The notes: a model not told the origin generated them from the sequence alone. Shown: positions 28,964-38,528, counted from the stretch's first letter. The stretch is DNA of 64,000 bases from Dyella telluris (GCF_014297575.1 NZ_CP060412.1:3782001-3846000), one strand, 5' to 3'. Program-made: numbers and translations.

Positions 28964-30004
28964 TCAGAGCACTTCGATGCCGGGTGTGCCCGCGGCAACC
29001 TCGCCGATGATGCTGGCGCGCGGATACCCCGCAGCCTCGATCATGGCGCGGATATCTTCAGCGCGCTCCGGCCGGCACGACACCAGCAGGCCACCGGAGG
29101 TCTGCGGATCGGTGAGCAGGGCACGCCGCCACTCCGGCAGGTCCGCGGGCAGGGCGACACCCTCGCCGTAGCTGGTCCAGTTCCGTCGTGAGGCACCGGT
29201 GATGTAGCCGGCCTGGGCCAGTGTTTCCGCCTGGGTGAACCACGGAATGCGCGAGAGCTGGATGCGGATGCGCGCACCGCAGCCACGCGCCATTTCCATG
29301 CCGTGACCGAGCAGACCGAACCCGGTGACGTCGGTGATCGCGTGCACGTCCTTGTCCTTGGCCAGTTCGTGGCCGACGCGGTTGAGCAGCGTGGTCGAGG
29401 CCAGCATTTCCGCATAGGCGTCGGCCGGCAAGGCCTGCTTCTTGAAGGCCGCGGAGTAGATGCCCACGCCGATGCCCTTGGTCAGGATCACCGCATCGCC
29501 CACCTGCGCACCGCTGTTGCGGCGCACGTCCGCCGGTGCGCAGAGACCGATGGCGGCCAGGCCGTAAATGGGCTCGGCCGAATCGATGGAATGCCCCCCG
29601 GCCACGGGAATACCGGCCTCCGCGCAGATCGACTCGCCACCGGCGAGGATCGCGCGCACCGTCTCCACCTCCATCTTGTCGAGCGGCATGCCGAGGATGG
29701 CCAGCGCCATGATCGGCTTGCCACCCATCGCATACACGTCCGACAGCGCATTGGCGGCGGCGATGCGGCCGAAATCATGTGGATCGTCCACGATCGGCAT
29801 GAAGAAGTCGGTGGTGGCGATGACACAGGTGCGGTCATCCACCTGCCACACCGCGGCGTCATCGCTCGATTCGGTGCCGACCAGCAGTTGGGCGAACGGT
29901 GCCGTCGCCGGTTTTCCGGCCAGCAATTGCTGGAGCACGGCAGGCGCAAGCTTGCAGCCACAACCGCCACCATGGGCGAGGTCGGTCAGTCGCACAGAGG
30001 ACAT
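28964..30004 (-). CDS. selD: Selenide, water dikinase SelD (selenophosphate synthase)
   Basis: 346 residues (E. coli 347). The catalytic loop is [13 protein letters not shown] (Cys15/Cys17, with Cys in the position that is Sec in some homologs). [12 protein letters not shown] and [20 protein letters not shown] provide ATP/Mg sites, and [16 protein letters not shown] is the second half of the AIRS-like fold. It makes selenophosphate from selenide and ATP. A GGAGG ribosome site lies 7 bp before the ATG. It is convergent with selC, only 17 bp apart. Confidence 0.97.
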   Translation of the reverse strand: MSSVRLTDLAHGGGCGCKLAPAVLQQLLAGKPATAPFAQLLVGTESSDDAAVWQVDDRTCVIATTDFFMPIVDDPHDFGRIAAANALSDVYAMGGKPIMALAILGMPLDKMEVETVRAILAGGESICAEAGIPVAGGHSIDSAEPIYGLAAIGLCAPADVRRNSGAQVGDAVILTKGIGVGIYSAAFKKQALPADAYAEMLASTTLLNRVGHELAKDKDVHAITDVTGFGLLGHGMEMARGCGARIRIQLSRIPWFTQAETLAQAGYITGASRRNWTSYGEGVALPADLPEWRRALLTDPQTSGGLLVSCRPERAEDIRAMIEAAGYPRASIIGEVAAGTPGIEVL

Positions 30005-30137
30005 GCAGGAGCCTCCGGAAGCTTCGATGGCGCAGCGGCCAGGGTCCCTGCAGCATAGCGAAATGCGTGGGAGGCTGAAGCGGTCTTGCCGCCCAGGTCC
30101 CGTGCATCGCGATGGCGCCTTGCCACCGCGATGGCGT

Positions 30138-30542
30138 TCACTTCGCCTCGACAGCGTCCGCCGTGCGTCGCCGCGGCATCGCCAGATACGCAATCAGCAT
30201 GATGGCCAGTGCCGCTTCCAGCAGGATGAACGCGTTGATGCGATGGGAAATCGCATGCATGGGCGCGTAGCGGTAGTGGCCGAGCGAGAGCAGATTGGCC
30301 ACGCCATAGCCAAGCAGGACCAGTGAGCCCGTGAGGGTTGCGCCGCGCCGGACTTGCCGGTAACCCAGCCACGCGAGCGGTGTCATCACGAACCAGAATG
30401 CATCGACGATGGAAGGATTGATCCACGTCGGTTCCGGGTACTCCCCGAAGAACAACACATTGTCCGTGTAATGCAGGATGCTGGCGGCCACATTGGCCAG
30501 CAGCAGCCACTTCAACCCGGTCAGCCAGCGCAATGGGCTCAC
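30138..30542 (-). CDS. Small multi-pass membrane protein, coupled to the hydrolase
   Basis: 134 residues from a GTG whose TG overlaps the stop codon of the upstream alpha/beta hydrolase (GTGA), indicating coupled translation. Four hydrophobic helices are visible ([67 protein letters not shown]), with a polar [15 protein letters not shown] loop. No assigned family is recognised. The operon with a hydrolase under a TetR regulator suggests a role tied to that enzyme's substrate or product. Confidence 0.75.
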   Translation of the reverse strand: MSPLRWLTGLKWLLLANVAASILHYTDNVLFFGEYPEPTWINPSIVDAFWFVMTPLAWLGYRQVRRGATLTGSLVLLGYGVANLLSLGHYRYAPMHAISHRINAFILLEAALAIMLIAYLAMPRRRTADAVEAK

Positions 30543-31441
30543 GACGTGGAACCGGCGGGCGGAAGCGTGGCGAACCAGGACAGCGCATCGCGCCACAACG
30601 GTTCGGCGGCCGGGCGGAAGTAACCCATGTGGCCCACCTTGCCGCCGATACGTGTGGGGTCCAGGTCCTGGCGGGTCAACGGCGCGTTGCAGTAAGCCTG
30701 TACGAAGGCATCGCGCGACGTTGGCGAGGCCCATGCATCGTCCAGTGCGTTGACCGCCACGATGGGCGTCTGGACGGCTGCATAGCTGTGCTCGATGCCC
30801 TGCATTGCCGGGTCGTCGAAGAAGTAGTGGGGAAACCCGCACCAGTGGCGCCATTGCCGGAACACGTCCGTCGGCAGGTCTTCACCCAGCCCCAGCATCC
30901 GCCAAGGGCAATAGCCCTTCCACCAGGTCAGCAGCGGCAGCACGACGCGCCACATGGCAAGCACGCGCACGCGTTCGAAACGCGGCATCCAGCCATGCCA
31001 GCCGGCACCGGTGCCAAAGACGTAGAAGCCGGTGACCTTGCCGTGGTTGGGCGCAAGGCCAAAGCCGTGGCCGCCATAGGAGTGACCGACGACATACAGC
31101 GGGACATCGTCGCCGGCCATCGCATCGATGGCGGCGGCCAGATCCTGGCGTCCCCAGTCCAGCAGGTCCATGCGGAACCCGCGCAGCGACGGCGGGCTCG
31201 ACTGGCCCACGCCGCGGTAGTCGAAGATCAGCGTGTCATAGCCCTGCGCGCTGGCGAACTGCGCAAAGCGTCGATAGAAACCCTGCGGTACGGCCGTGGC
31301 ACCGGCCACCACCAGACGGCCGCGCAGAGCACCCACCGCCGGAAAGCGCGTGCCAGACAGCACGTAACCATCGCGAGCAGTCAGCGTGAAGGCTTCGCCA
31401 GGCGAGGGTGGTGCTTGATCTATAACAGTCGTCATATTCAT
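30539..31441 (-). CDS. Alpha/beta hydrolase
   Basis: 300 residues. VVGHSYGGHGFG is the nucleophile elbow (GxSxG). LRGRLVVAGATAVPQGFYRRFA and YDTLIFDYRGVGQSS mark the oxyanion side and early strands. The acid is probably in VNALDDAWASPT, and the His in KVGHMGYFRP. No signal peptide. It belongs to the group of cytoplasmic esterase-like hydrolases often paired with TetR regulators. It is divergent from the TetR gene with only 42 bp between the starts, so it is the probable regulated target. Confidence 0.88.
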   Translation of the reverse strand: MNMTTVIDQAPPSPGEAFTLTARDGYVLSGTRFPAVGALRGRLVVAGATAVPQGFYRRFAQFASAQGYDTLIFDYRGVGQSSPPSLRGFRMDLLDWGRQDLAAAIDAMAGDDVPLYVVGHSYGGHGFGLAPNHGKVTGFYVFGTGAGWHGWMPRFERVRVLAMWRVVLPLLTWWKGYCPWRMLGLGEDLPTDVFRQWRHWCGFPHYFFDDPAMQGIEHSYAAVQTPIVAVNALDDAWASPTSRDAFVQAYCNAPLTRQDLDPTRIGGKVGHMGYFRPAAEPLWRDALSWFATLPPAGSTS

Positions 31442-31465
31442 GAGAAGCTATATCCAGACGACTGT
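31425..31465. promoter_or_regulatory. Inverted half-sites, likely TetR operator
   Basis: ACAGTCGTC (31425-31433) and GACGACTGT (31457-31465) are exact reverse complements separated by 23 bp, spanning the start of the hydrolase and the intergenic gap to the TetR gene. The spacing would allow two dimers or one looped complex to block both promoters. Confidence 0.5.
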
Positions 31466-31483
31466 CTTAGCAAGGTGCCGCCC

Positions 31484-32065
31484 ATGAGTCCCCGCCAGTC
31501 CGATACCCGCGAACGCCTGGTGGGTGCGGCCGCCGACATGCTGGCCCGCCATGGCCTCAACGCCACCAGCATCCGTGAAATGGCGAAATGGGCGGCTACG
31601 CCGCTCGGTTCGACCTACCACCATTTTCCGGATGGCAAGCAACAGCTGGTCATCGAGGCCGTGACGCTGGCTGGCGCGCGTGCTGGCGCAGGACTTGATC
31701 GCCACCTGCAGAATGGCACGTCAGCCGGTCTGCGCGGTTTTCTCGCCATGTGGCGCGAGATCCTGATCCGCTCCGAATTCCACAACGGTTGTCCGGTGAT
31801 GGCGGTGGCGGTGGAAGAGCCACTCGGTGAAGCCGATGACGACGTGCTTGCGGCGGCGGCAGCGGTGTTCCGTGACTGGGAAGGCAAATTGATACTCGCC
31901 TTGCGTGCCGATGGCATCACCCCGAAGCTGGCGCAGGAGTACGCCACGCTGATCGTGGCCAGTGTGGAAGGCGCCATCGTGCTTTGCCGCGCCCAGCGCG
32001 ATATCGCACCGTTCGACCGGGTGTCGCGCCGGCTCGGGGCGATGGTGGCCAGCGCCATCGGCTGA
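31484..32065 (+). CDS. TetR/AcrR-family transcriptional repressor
   Basis: 193 residues. The N-terminal helix-turn-helix is standard: TRERLVGAAADMLARHGLNA, TSIREMAKWAATPLGSTYHHFPDGKQQL. The C-terminal ligand domain (LRGFLAMWREILIRSEFHNGCPVMAVAVEE) resembles the LmrA/YxaF group. It is divergent from the hydrolase/membrane-protein pair. Ligand unknown. Confidence 0.92.
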   Translation: MSPRQSDTRERLVGAAADMLARHGLNATSIREMAKWAATPLGSTYHHFPDGKQQLVIEAVTLAGARAGAGLDRHLQNGTSAGLRGFLAMWREILIRSEFHNGCPVMAVAVEEPLGEADDDVLAAAAAVFRDWEGKLILALRADGITPKLAQEYATLIVASVEGAIVLCRAQRDIAPFDRVSRRLGAMVASAIG

Positions 32066-32155
32066 CCGTGCCGGCCTGCGGGTGGACGTGGCGAGGCAAA
32101 GAGGGCTAGATGTGGTTGCACCTCATGCCGTGCGCCTTTCCCGCAGGAGAACGCC

Positions 32156-32536
32156 ATGCATCACTCGCGTCTGTGTGCCGTGCTTATCGATTGCAAGGTG
32201 GAGGATATCGATCAGGCCGCCCGCTTCTGGGCCGATGCCCTCGGCAGGCCGGTCGACAGCGAGCATCCGGGCACGCGTGGCCCGTACCGCATGCTGGAGA
32301 CGCCGGAGGGCGAGCCCATCGTGCAGATCCAGCGCGTGGAACACGAAAGCCGTGTCCATCTGGATATCGAGACCGATGATATTCCCGCCGAAGTGGCGCG
32401 GCTGGAACAACTCGGCGCCCGCGTGGTGAATCGCCTCGAGCGGTGGGTGGTGATGCAGGCACCCAGCGGGCAGCGATTCTGCGTGGTGCGCATCCAGCGG
32501 CCGGACTATCCCCGGAACGCCAATCGCTGGGATTAG
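32156..32536 (+). CDS. VOC-family (glyoxalase/bleomycin-resistance-like) protein
   Basis: 126 residues in one beta-alpha-beta-beta-beta pair: CAVLIDCKVEDIDQAARFWADALGRP, then VHLDIETDDIPAEVARLEQLGARVV and WVVMQAPSGQRFCVVRIQRP. These match the glyoxalase-like domain PF18029. Metal-ligand positions are partly conserved (His/Glu). The substrate cannot be inferred. It lies 90 bp after the TetR gene on the same strand. Confidence 0.88.
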   Translation: MHHSRLCAVLIDCKVEDIDQAARFWADALGRPVDSEHPGTRGPYRMLETPEGEPIVQIQRVEHESRVHLDIETDDIPAEVARLEQLGARVVNRLERWVVMQAPSGQRFCVVRIQRPDYPRNANRWD

Positions 32537-32683
32537 GCCGCGCGGCGGAAGGTGGCGGAACGATGCAGCGGGTGAACATCCGGTGGTCCGATGGCAATGT
32601 GTGATCGACTCGAGCAAAACCACCGGGAAGCTCGGTAAGCTACGCGGCCCCGTTTCCGTACACCTTCCGGTCTGAAGTACACG

Positions 32684-33025
32684 ATGAATCTGCGTTCCGC
32701 CGCTGCACTGTTCCTCCTCGGCCTTGGCCTGTCAGTCACCGCGCAAGCCAACGGCGCGAAGCCCACGGTGCACGTGGGGTCCTATCGGGTCGAGCGCGAC
32801 GTAACGCCCGGCCGCAACAAGGTGGTGGGCACACTGACCAATACCGGACGCGCGCCGGTGCATTCGGCGAAGGTGAGCTTCCGCCTCTACGACGCCAAAG
32901 GGCGCGTGGTAGGTCGGGCCAGCGACGAAGTGCATGACCTCCGACCGGGCCATACCTGGAAATTCCATGCGCACGCACGCGGCAACGTGAGCCGCGCGCG
33001 GCTTCTGCATGTCGAGGCGAAATAA
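32684..33025 (+). CDS. Exported FxLYD-domain protein
   Basis: 113 residues. The first 22 (RSAAALFLLGLGLSVTAQA) are a signal peptide. The mature part is one immunoglobulin-like FxLYD domain: VVGTLTNTGRAPVHSAKVSF, then RLYDAKGRVVGRASDEVHDLRPG and WKFHAHA. Such domains are secreted or periplasmic and of unknown function. It stands alone between a VOC gene and a convergent methyltransferase. Confidence 0.85.
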   Translation: MNLRSAAALFLLGLGLSVTAQANGAKPTVHVGSYRVERDVTPGRNKVVGTLTNTGRAPVHSAKVSFRLYDAKGRVVGRASDEVHDLRPGHTWKFHAHARGNVSRARLLHVEAK

Positions 33026-33061
33026 CCCTCCAGCGTCACGGGGTGGCTGGCGAGGCATTGG

Positions 33062-33748
33062 TCAGGTCAGGCTGCCCCGGCCGTAGATATAGAAATCGGC
33101 CAGTGAACCCGTGTCGTTGTCTCCGGCATAGGGATAACGATTGGGGATGTGTCGCAACAGCCGCCAGCCTGGCGCATGCGTGCGCACCCAGTGACTGAAC
33201 TGGCGGTGGCGCACATGCGCGGATGGTGTGTGCGGTTCGTCCTTGTCGGACGAGTAGATCACCACGTAGTCGCGCGCTGCGCCGAACAAGGTGCGCATGT
33301 AGGTGGCGAACACCTCGTCCTCGGTCAGGTGATAGATCACGTCCAGCGACATGGCGAGCTGCGCCATCTGGCCGGCGTAGTCGTGCACGAGACTGAACGA
33401 CTTGCTTGCATCGCCGTCGAAGCGGCTCTTGCATCCGGCGATGGCGTGGGGACTCACGTCCAGGCCGAGATAGGCGGGGTAGTTGGCCAGCGTGAGCTGG
33501 TTGCCGTCGCCGCAGCCGAACTCGATGACGTCCTGGATATGGTAGGTAGCGACGAAGTCGTTGAGCACCTCGGCCTTGAACTCGGCGAGGCGGTTGTACG
33601 AACCTGCGCCCGAATTGCCACCGTCGCGATATCGTTCGATCCAGTAGTCCTCCGAACCGTGAAAGGGCTTGGGCGGGCTGAGCCATCGCCGGTAGACGTT
33701 CTGGGCCGCGGGGCCGATGACGGGAATTCGCTTGATGAGGTTTTTCAT
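33062..33748 (-). CDS. Class I SAM-dependent methyltransferase
   Basis: 228 residues. The SAM-binding motif I is VIEFGCGDGNQLTLANYPAY with the acidic residue LGLDVS on the next strand. SLDVIYHLTEDEVFATYMRTL follows motif II. The N-terminus (IERYRDGGNSGAGSYNRLAEFKAE) is typical of a small group seen near glycan or cell-surface genes. The substrate is not evident. Confidence 0.88.
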   Translation of the reverse strand: MKNLIKRIPVIGPAAQNVYRRWLSPPKPFHGSEDYWIERYRDGGNSGAGSYNRLAEFKAEVLNDFVATYHIQDVIEFGCGDGNQLTLANYPAYLGLDVSPHAIAGCKSRFDGDASKSFSLVHDYAGQMAQLAMSLDVIYHLTEDEVFATYMRTLFGAARDYVVIYSSDKDEPHTPSAHVRHRQFSHWVRTHAPGWRLLRHIPNRYPYAGDNDTGSLADFYIYGRGSLT

Positions 33749-34205
33749 GGCAGCGCTCTCGTAACGTGATGATCCGTTATGTCGCCTAGGTGGTTACCCC
33801 GTGCCCACGCTTCAGCACCGATGTTGATGGTTCCGCCGGCCCATGAACGCCTCAAGGGGCGCTTCCATGGTCAGTGCCAGCGACTCTGCCGTAACACGCA
33901 CTGGCCGTGTGGGGTAACGTCACCCACGCCGTCATGTTGCGGCAGAGGAGCCTGAATGTTCAGGTTGTCGCCCATGATGAAAGGCGGGCGACCGACCTAG
34001 GCTAGTCGTTCTTTGCGCAAAAAGGTCGTGGTGAGACGGCTGCGCAGGGGCGGGAGTTCAGCATCGATACGGGTTGTTCATTCATCGCTTGTGGCGAGCG
34101 TTCGCACCAGGAAAAGTGAACAGCGCCGTTGGCAGTCGTATGATCATCGCGCCGCCGGTCGATACGACCCCATGCGCGGTCGTGGCAAACAGGGGAGGGA
34201 TGGGG
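33749..34205. other. Intergenic region, no gene seen
   Basis: 457 bp between the divergent methyltransferase and retropepsin-TPR genes. A near-palindrome GGGTAACGTCACCC sits at about 33914-33927. Nothing else stands out, and no coding sequence is supported. Confidence 0.4.
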
Positions 34206-35954
34206 ATGTTGCGTTCTTGCTGCATCGGCATGGGCCTGTTGTTCGCCACTCACGTCTGGGCCGGCGAATGCCATCTGGAAAGCTATGGCACCTTGCCCGT
34301 GGAAATGGTTGGCAACCAGGCGACCACCATGGTGAAGATCAACGGCCAGAGCACGCGCTTCATTCTCGATACCGGTGCGTTCTTCAACATCATGTCTGCT
34401 GCCAACGCCGCGGCGCTTGGCTTGCGACTGCAGCCGGCACCGTTTGGTTACCGCGTCAGTGGCATCGGTGGGTCGGCGAATATCCAGCAGGCGCACGTCA
34501 AGGAGTTCGGCATCCTCGATACCACGCTGAAGAACGTGGACTTCATTGTCGGGGGCAGCGATGCCGGCAATGGTCTGCTGGGTGCCAACCTGCTCGACAT
34601 CGCGGATCTTGAGATCGACCTGGCGCACGGCAAGCTGACCCTGTTCAAGGCCGAGCACTGCGATAACACGTCGCTGGCGTACTGGGTGAAGGACGACAAG
34701 TACAACCTCGCGGATATCGAGCGCTCCCCGAATCGGTTCGACCGGCGCACCTTTGTCAACGTGACCATCAACGGCAGAAAAGTGCGTGCGCTGATCGACT
34801 CCGGGGCTGCCGCCACCGTGCTTTTTCGCGAAGCTGCCGAGCGTATCGGCATCGACGTCAGTGCCAGAGATGTGAAGTCGGGCTTTACCAGCTTTGGCGT
34901 GGGTGGCCGGCCCGTGCATTCGTGGACGGTGAATATCGATTCGTTCTCGGTGGGTTCGGAAACCATCCAGCACAGCCAGATGCAGGTGCTGGACGGCTCC
35001 ACCAACGACGGCACGGACATGCTGCTTGGCGTCGATTTCCTGCTTGCGCACCACATGTTCATCGCCACCAGCAAGGGCAAGGTCTACTTCACCTATAACG
35101 GTGGTCGCGTATTCACTTATGCGCAGGCGCCGGGGGATGACGGCAAGGCGATGACGGACACCAATGCGGCGTCGCCAAAGTCGGCCGCAGACGCGGCCAT
35201 GCTCGGGCAGGCGCACCTGTCACGTGGCGAGGCGCATGCCGCCGTTGCTGATCTGGATGAAGCCATCCGCATGGCGCCCGGGCAGGCCGACTATTACGTG
35301 ATCCGCGCACGGGCATTCCAGGCCGACATGCAGCCGGAGGCTGCCGCCGCTGATCTGGACACGGCGTTGAGCCTGCAACCCAGGCAGGTCGATGCGTTGC
35401 TGATGCGCGCACGGCTTCGCCTGGCGCACAAGGATCGAGCCGGCGCCGCGTCCGACGCGGCCACGGCCAGTGCAGCGGTGACAGCGGGCTCCACGCAGGC
35501 GCGTGCCGTGGCGAGCCTCTACATCCAGCTGGATCAACCGGCCTCTGCGCTGCCTTTGCTCGACGACTGGATTCGCCTGCACGGTGACGACGCGATGCTC
35601 GGCGCCGCGCTCAACGAGCGCTGCTGGGCGCGCGCACTGAGCAACCAGATGCTCGACGATGCCTTGAAGGATTGTCGCAAGGCGATACGGCGTGATGGCC
35701 AGAACCCGGCGTATCTCGACAGTCTTGGCCTGGTGCAACTGCGGCTGGGGCAGTATCCCGATGCCATCAAGGCCTACAGGCAATCGCTGGCGGAAAAGCC
35801 GGATACAGCGTGGTCGCGATATGGGCTTGGCCTTGCCGAAATCCGTGCGGGGCAAGCGGATGCGGGCCAGGCCGATCTGGTCGCTGCGCGCGCCCTTGAT
35901 CCACATATCGAGACGCAGGCCGCGGGCTTCGGGTTGACGGCATCCGGGCCGTAG
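34206..35954 (+). CDS. Exported protein with two retropepsin-like domains and TPR repeats
   Basis: 582 residues. The ATG at 34206 is chosen because a GGGAGGG ribosome site lies 6 bp upstream; it starts a signal peptide (LRSCCIGMGLLFATHVWA). Two aspartic-protease half folds follow: FILDTGAFFNIM with GLLGANLLD, then ALIDSGAAATVLF with LLGVDFLL, each with the D(T/S)GA catalytic loop. From about residue 320, several tetratricopeptide-like repeats (AHLSRGEAHAAVADLDEAIR, YLDSLGLVQLRLGQYPDAIKAY) form the C-terminus. It may be a periplasmic aspartic peptidase with a protein-binding tail. The partner is unknown. Confidence 0.85.
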   Translation: MLRSCCIGMGLLFATHVWAGECHLESYGTLPVEMVGNQATTMVKINGQSTRFILDTGAFFNIMSAANAAALGLRLQPAPFGYRVSGIGGSANIQQAHVKEFGILDTTLKNVDFIVGGSDAGNGLLGANLLDIADLEIDLAHGKLTLFKAEHCDNTSLAYWVKDDKYNLADIERSPNRFDRRTFVNVTINGRKVRALIDSGAAATVLFREAAERIGIDVSARDVKSGFTSFGVGGRPVHSWTVNIDSFSVGSETIQHSQMQVLDGSTNDGTDMLLGVDFLLAHHMFIATSKGKVYFTYNGGRVFTYAQAPGDDGKAMTDTNAASPKSAADAAMLGQAHLSRGEAHAAVADLDEAIRMAPGQADYYVIRARAFQADMQPEAAAADLDTALSLQPRQVDALLMRARLRLAHKDRAGAASDAATASAAVTAGSTQARAVASLYIQLDQPASALPLLDDWIRLHGDDAMLGAALNERCWARALSNQMLDDALKDCRKAIRRDGQNPAYLDSLGLVQLRLGQYPDAIKAYRQSLAEKPDTAWSRYGLGLAEIRAGQADAGQADLVAARALDPHIETQAAGFGLTASGP

Positions 35955-36005
35955 TCGCGGCCTTCGTCAGTCCGGGCGATTCAACGACCAGGCGGATGGC
36001 GGCAT

Positions 36006-36164
36006 TCAATCATCCGCGGTAATGCCGTGCTCGACGCTGGGCGGCTTGCCGATCTGGCTGGCAAGGCCAATGGCAATGGCGCTGTAGATGGTGACGCAGA
36101 GCAGGGAAAGGGCGATCAGCACCAGCGTCATCCGGGTGGGCTTCTTCAGCTTGAGCTTTTTCAT
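36006..36164 (-). CDS. Small single-pass membrane protein
   Basis: 52 residues. The basic N-terminus KKLKLKKPTR is followed by one membrane helix (MTLVLIALSLLCVTIYSAIAIG) and a short polar tail. The composition is typical of real small membrane proteins. No strong ribosome site precedes the ATG, and a longer reading from 36323 has no conserved features. Function unknown. Confidence 0.5.
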   Translation of the reverse strand: MKKLKLKKPTRMTLVLIALSLLCVTIYSAIAIGLASQIGKPPSVEHGITADD

Positions 36165-36523
36165 GGGTGGGTCAGTTCGGTCACATGCCGAACGTTGACG
36201 TCGGCGGGAGAAGAAAGTCTGACAGGCGGGAGCGGTCGCCCTGCGCGGCAGGAAAGCGCATGCGACAAAGTGCGCGTGGATGCCGCGTGGATGGCGACGC
36301 GGTGTCTCAGGAAGTGCTGACACTCACTGATGAAGTGTCAACGTTGAACGCCATGTGCAGTTCGAGGTGCTGCGCAGTACTGCAGGCGTGATCAGGCAGC
36401 CGTTGAGCGGCGAGATGTTCGGCAGCCTGACCGGCGCCGTGCTTCTGCTGTTCGATGCGGCTATCGCATGGGCGATCGAACGGCCACCCGAAAGCCGTCC
36501 ATCGTGCTGAGGCGGGGTGCCCG
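36165..36523. other. Intergenic region, no gene seen
   Basis: About 360 bp. Short frames exist on both strands, but none has a signal peptide, family motif or good ribosome site. GAAGTG...CACTGATGAAGTG around 36310-36340 is a minor repeat only. Confidence 0.4.
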
Positions 36524-36790
36524 TTACGCTTCTTCCGGTGGTGGCTGCAGCGTCACCGCCAGCTCTTCCAGTGCGGTGATTTCATCGTTCAGTGCATCGT
36601 GCAGTTCGCCCTGGCGTGTCATCAGGGTTTCGATGGATGAGGTCTGCTTGAGCTTCTTCAGTTCGCCATCGAACAGCAGCCATTGCGCCGTGAGTGTTTC
36701 GACGTTGTTCTTCGCGTAGTGGCGCATTTCCTTGAGCTGCGCAAGGGTGTCGTTCACGTGTTCGAGCGGGGTCTTTGTATCGACGGACAT
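36524..36790 (-). CDS. Small helical (coiled-coil) protein
   Basis: 88 residues, almost entirely alpha-helical by composition: EHVNDTLAQLKEMRHYAKNN and LMTRQGELHDALNDEITALEE show heptad-like spacing. No catalytic motif or signal peptide. An AGGAGAT ribosome site lies just before the ATG on the minus strand, supporting expression. Family not recognised. Confidence 0.7.
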   Translation of the reverse strand: MSVDTKTPLEHVNDTLAQLKEMRHYAKNNVETLTAQWLLFDGELKKLKQTSSIETLMTRQGELHDALNDEITALEELAVTLQPPPEEA

Positions 36791-36988
36791 GCTGGCATCT
36801 CCTGTCTCAACCGTTTTTCAGCATAGCCGCGTGAAGCTGGCTGGTATTGAAACGGGGGTGTCCTGTATTCGGACAGCCAAGATGCGTGGGTCGCGGTGTA
36901 GGTCGCCTGGGTCGCTCCAGCGAATCAAGGATGTGCCGTGCAGAAGTCGGCACCTCCCCACGGCGTGGCGTACATTTGTCAGCGACGC

Positions 36989-37192
36989 CTATTGCGTACG
37001 CAGCGCACCATCCCCGATGCCCAGGCACAAACGCCAACGTGAAATCACTTGTTTCACGTGGTTCGTCGGCGCTTCCCTCGTGTCTGACGGAGGACAAGGC
37101 GCCGCGGGCGGCAAGCCGGCAAGCCTGCGCAGTAGCGCGGTATCGGTGATGTGCCCATGCAGTTGCAGGAGATCAATCCATGGCGACGGCAT
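36989..37192 (-). CDS. Possible small protein overlapping the GST gene end
   Basis: 67 residues beginning MPSPWIDLLQLHGHITDTALLRRLA and ending VISRWRLCLGIGDGALRTQ. The composition looks protein-like, and the start overlaps the last 20 bp of the GST gene, which would allow coupled translation. I do not recognise the family with certainty. The rest of the gap to 36790 holds nothing I can support. Confidence 0.4.
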   Translation of the reverse strand: MPSPWIDLLQLHGHITDTALLRRLAGLPPAAPCPPSDTREAPTNHVKQVISRWRLCLGIGDGALRTQ

Positions 37193-37844
37193 AAGCGGCT
37201 CCCCTGGCGTTGTCCGACGGGGGCAACTGATCCACCGTGTCGCCATGGAACGTCGTGGCCCGCATCGCCTCGCGTGCGCAGAACCTGGCATGCCAGGCGG
37301 CAAGCCGGGGGCGTTCATGGCGGAAGTCGTGAACGTGGCGGAAGGCTATCCAGTCAAGCGCAGTGGCCAGCGCGATGCTGCCGATATCCACGTCGTCATC
37401 GCCCGGGACGTTCTTCTCCAGGTAATCGCATGAGGCGATGACCTTCTGCAGATGACCTTCGAGCAGCGGTGCCCAGCGCAGCGCTTCAGGACGTCGTTGG
37501 GCCTCCCATCGAACGGCGATGCCGGCATCGGCCAGCCCCGTGGCGATGGCCTGGTTGCGCAAGGCCCGAAAGCGCTGCGAAGGGTTCGCCGGAATCAGCG
37601 GATGGCCGCCGTGCAGGCCGTCCAGGTACTCGCAGATCACACCGGAGTCGAAAAGGGCGGTGCCATCCTCCGTGATGAGCACGGGTACCTTGCCGAGCGG
37701 GTTGAGTGCGAAAACCTGTTCGTTGCGCAGCGTGGGGCTGGTTTCGTGGTGGATCACTTCCAGCCGTTCCGCGAGCCCGGCTTCGTGCGCGAATACCAGC
37801 ACCTTCCGTGCGTACGGCGAATGGGATTGGTAAAGAAGCTTCAT
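37173..37844 (-). CDS. Glutathione S-transferase family protein
   Basis: 223 residues. The N-terminal thioredoxin fold has KLLYQSHSPYARKVLVFAHE (active-site Ser), then NPLGKVPVLITEDGTALFDSGVICEYL, which contains the cis-Pro and the glutathione-binding ES/DS motif. The C-terminal helical domain includes DIGSIALATALDWIAFR. It conjugates or reduces with glutathione; the substrate is unknown. Confidence 0.92.
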   Translation of the reverse strand: MKLLYQSHSPYARKVLVFAHEAGLAERLEVIHHETSPTLRNEQVFALNPLGKVPVLITEDGTALFDSGVICEYLDGLHGGHPLIPANPSQRFRALRNQAIATGLADAGIAVRWEAQRRPEALRWAPLLEGHLQKVIASCDYLEKNVPGDDDVDIGSIALATALDWIAFRHVHDFRHERPRLAAWHARFCAREAMRATTFHGDTVDQLPPSDNARGAAYAVAMD

Positions 37845-37966
37845 CAGGCGCCCGCTCTTTGCGTGGTGGGGGGAGCGGGCTATGGTAGGTTTCGCCCACG
37901 CGGCCAGCCCGCGACAATGAGCGGCACGACGCGTCTTTTCCCCGCATGACCTGGGCCTAGTGCACC

Positions 37967-38443
37967 ATGACCAGCGAACTGGACAAGCTTGACCGGCGCA
38001 TTCTCGCCATCCTGCAGAAGGATGCCCGCCGGCCCGCCGAGCTGATCGGTGCGGACGTGGGGCTGTCCGCCTCTGCCGTGCAGCGGCGCATTGCCCGCAT
38101 GAAGGAAGAGGGGGTCATCACGGCCGAGGTGGCGCTGGTGGATGCCAAGCGCGCTGGCCGGCCGCTGACCATGATCGTCGACGTGGAGGTGGAGCGCGAA
38201 CGCCCCGAGCTGCTCGCCAGCCTCAAGCAGTGGATTGCCGCGGAACCCTGTATCCAGGAGGCGTGGTACGTCACCGGGGCAGGTGACTACGTGCTGATCG
38301 TTTCGGCCCGCGACGTCGACGACTTCGAGGCGCTGATGCAGCGGCTGGTGGCGGACAACGCCAATGTGCGCCGCTTCCAGACGCGGGTGGCCCTGAGCAC
38401 GCTCAAGCGCGGCATGCTGGTGCCGATGGATACGGCACCCTGA
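37967..38443 (+). CDS. Lrp/AsnC-family transcriptional regulator
   Basis: 158 residues. The N-terminal winged HTH (LDKLDRRILAILQKDARRPAELIGADVGLSASAVQRRIARMKEEGVI) is followed by the RAM/ligand domain (CIQEAWYVTGAGDYVLIVSARDVDDFEALM). It is divergent from the GST gene, 122 bp apart, so it may regulate it. The effector is probably an amino acid by family habit. Confidence 0.92.
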   Translation: MTSELDKLDRRILAILQKDARRPAELIGADVGLSASAVQRRIARMKEEGVITAEVALVDAKRAGRPLTMIVDVEVERERPELLASLKQWIAAEPCIQEAWYVTGAGDYVLIVSARDVDDFEALMQRLVADNANVRRFQTRVALSTLKRGMLVPMDTAP

Positions 38444-38528
38444 GCCCTGCGCATCCAGGCGAAAACCCGCGCTAGACTGCTGTCCCATCGCGGCAGCCAC
38501 CGCATACCACGACCACCGGGGCATCCTC

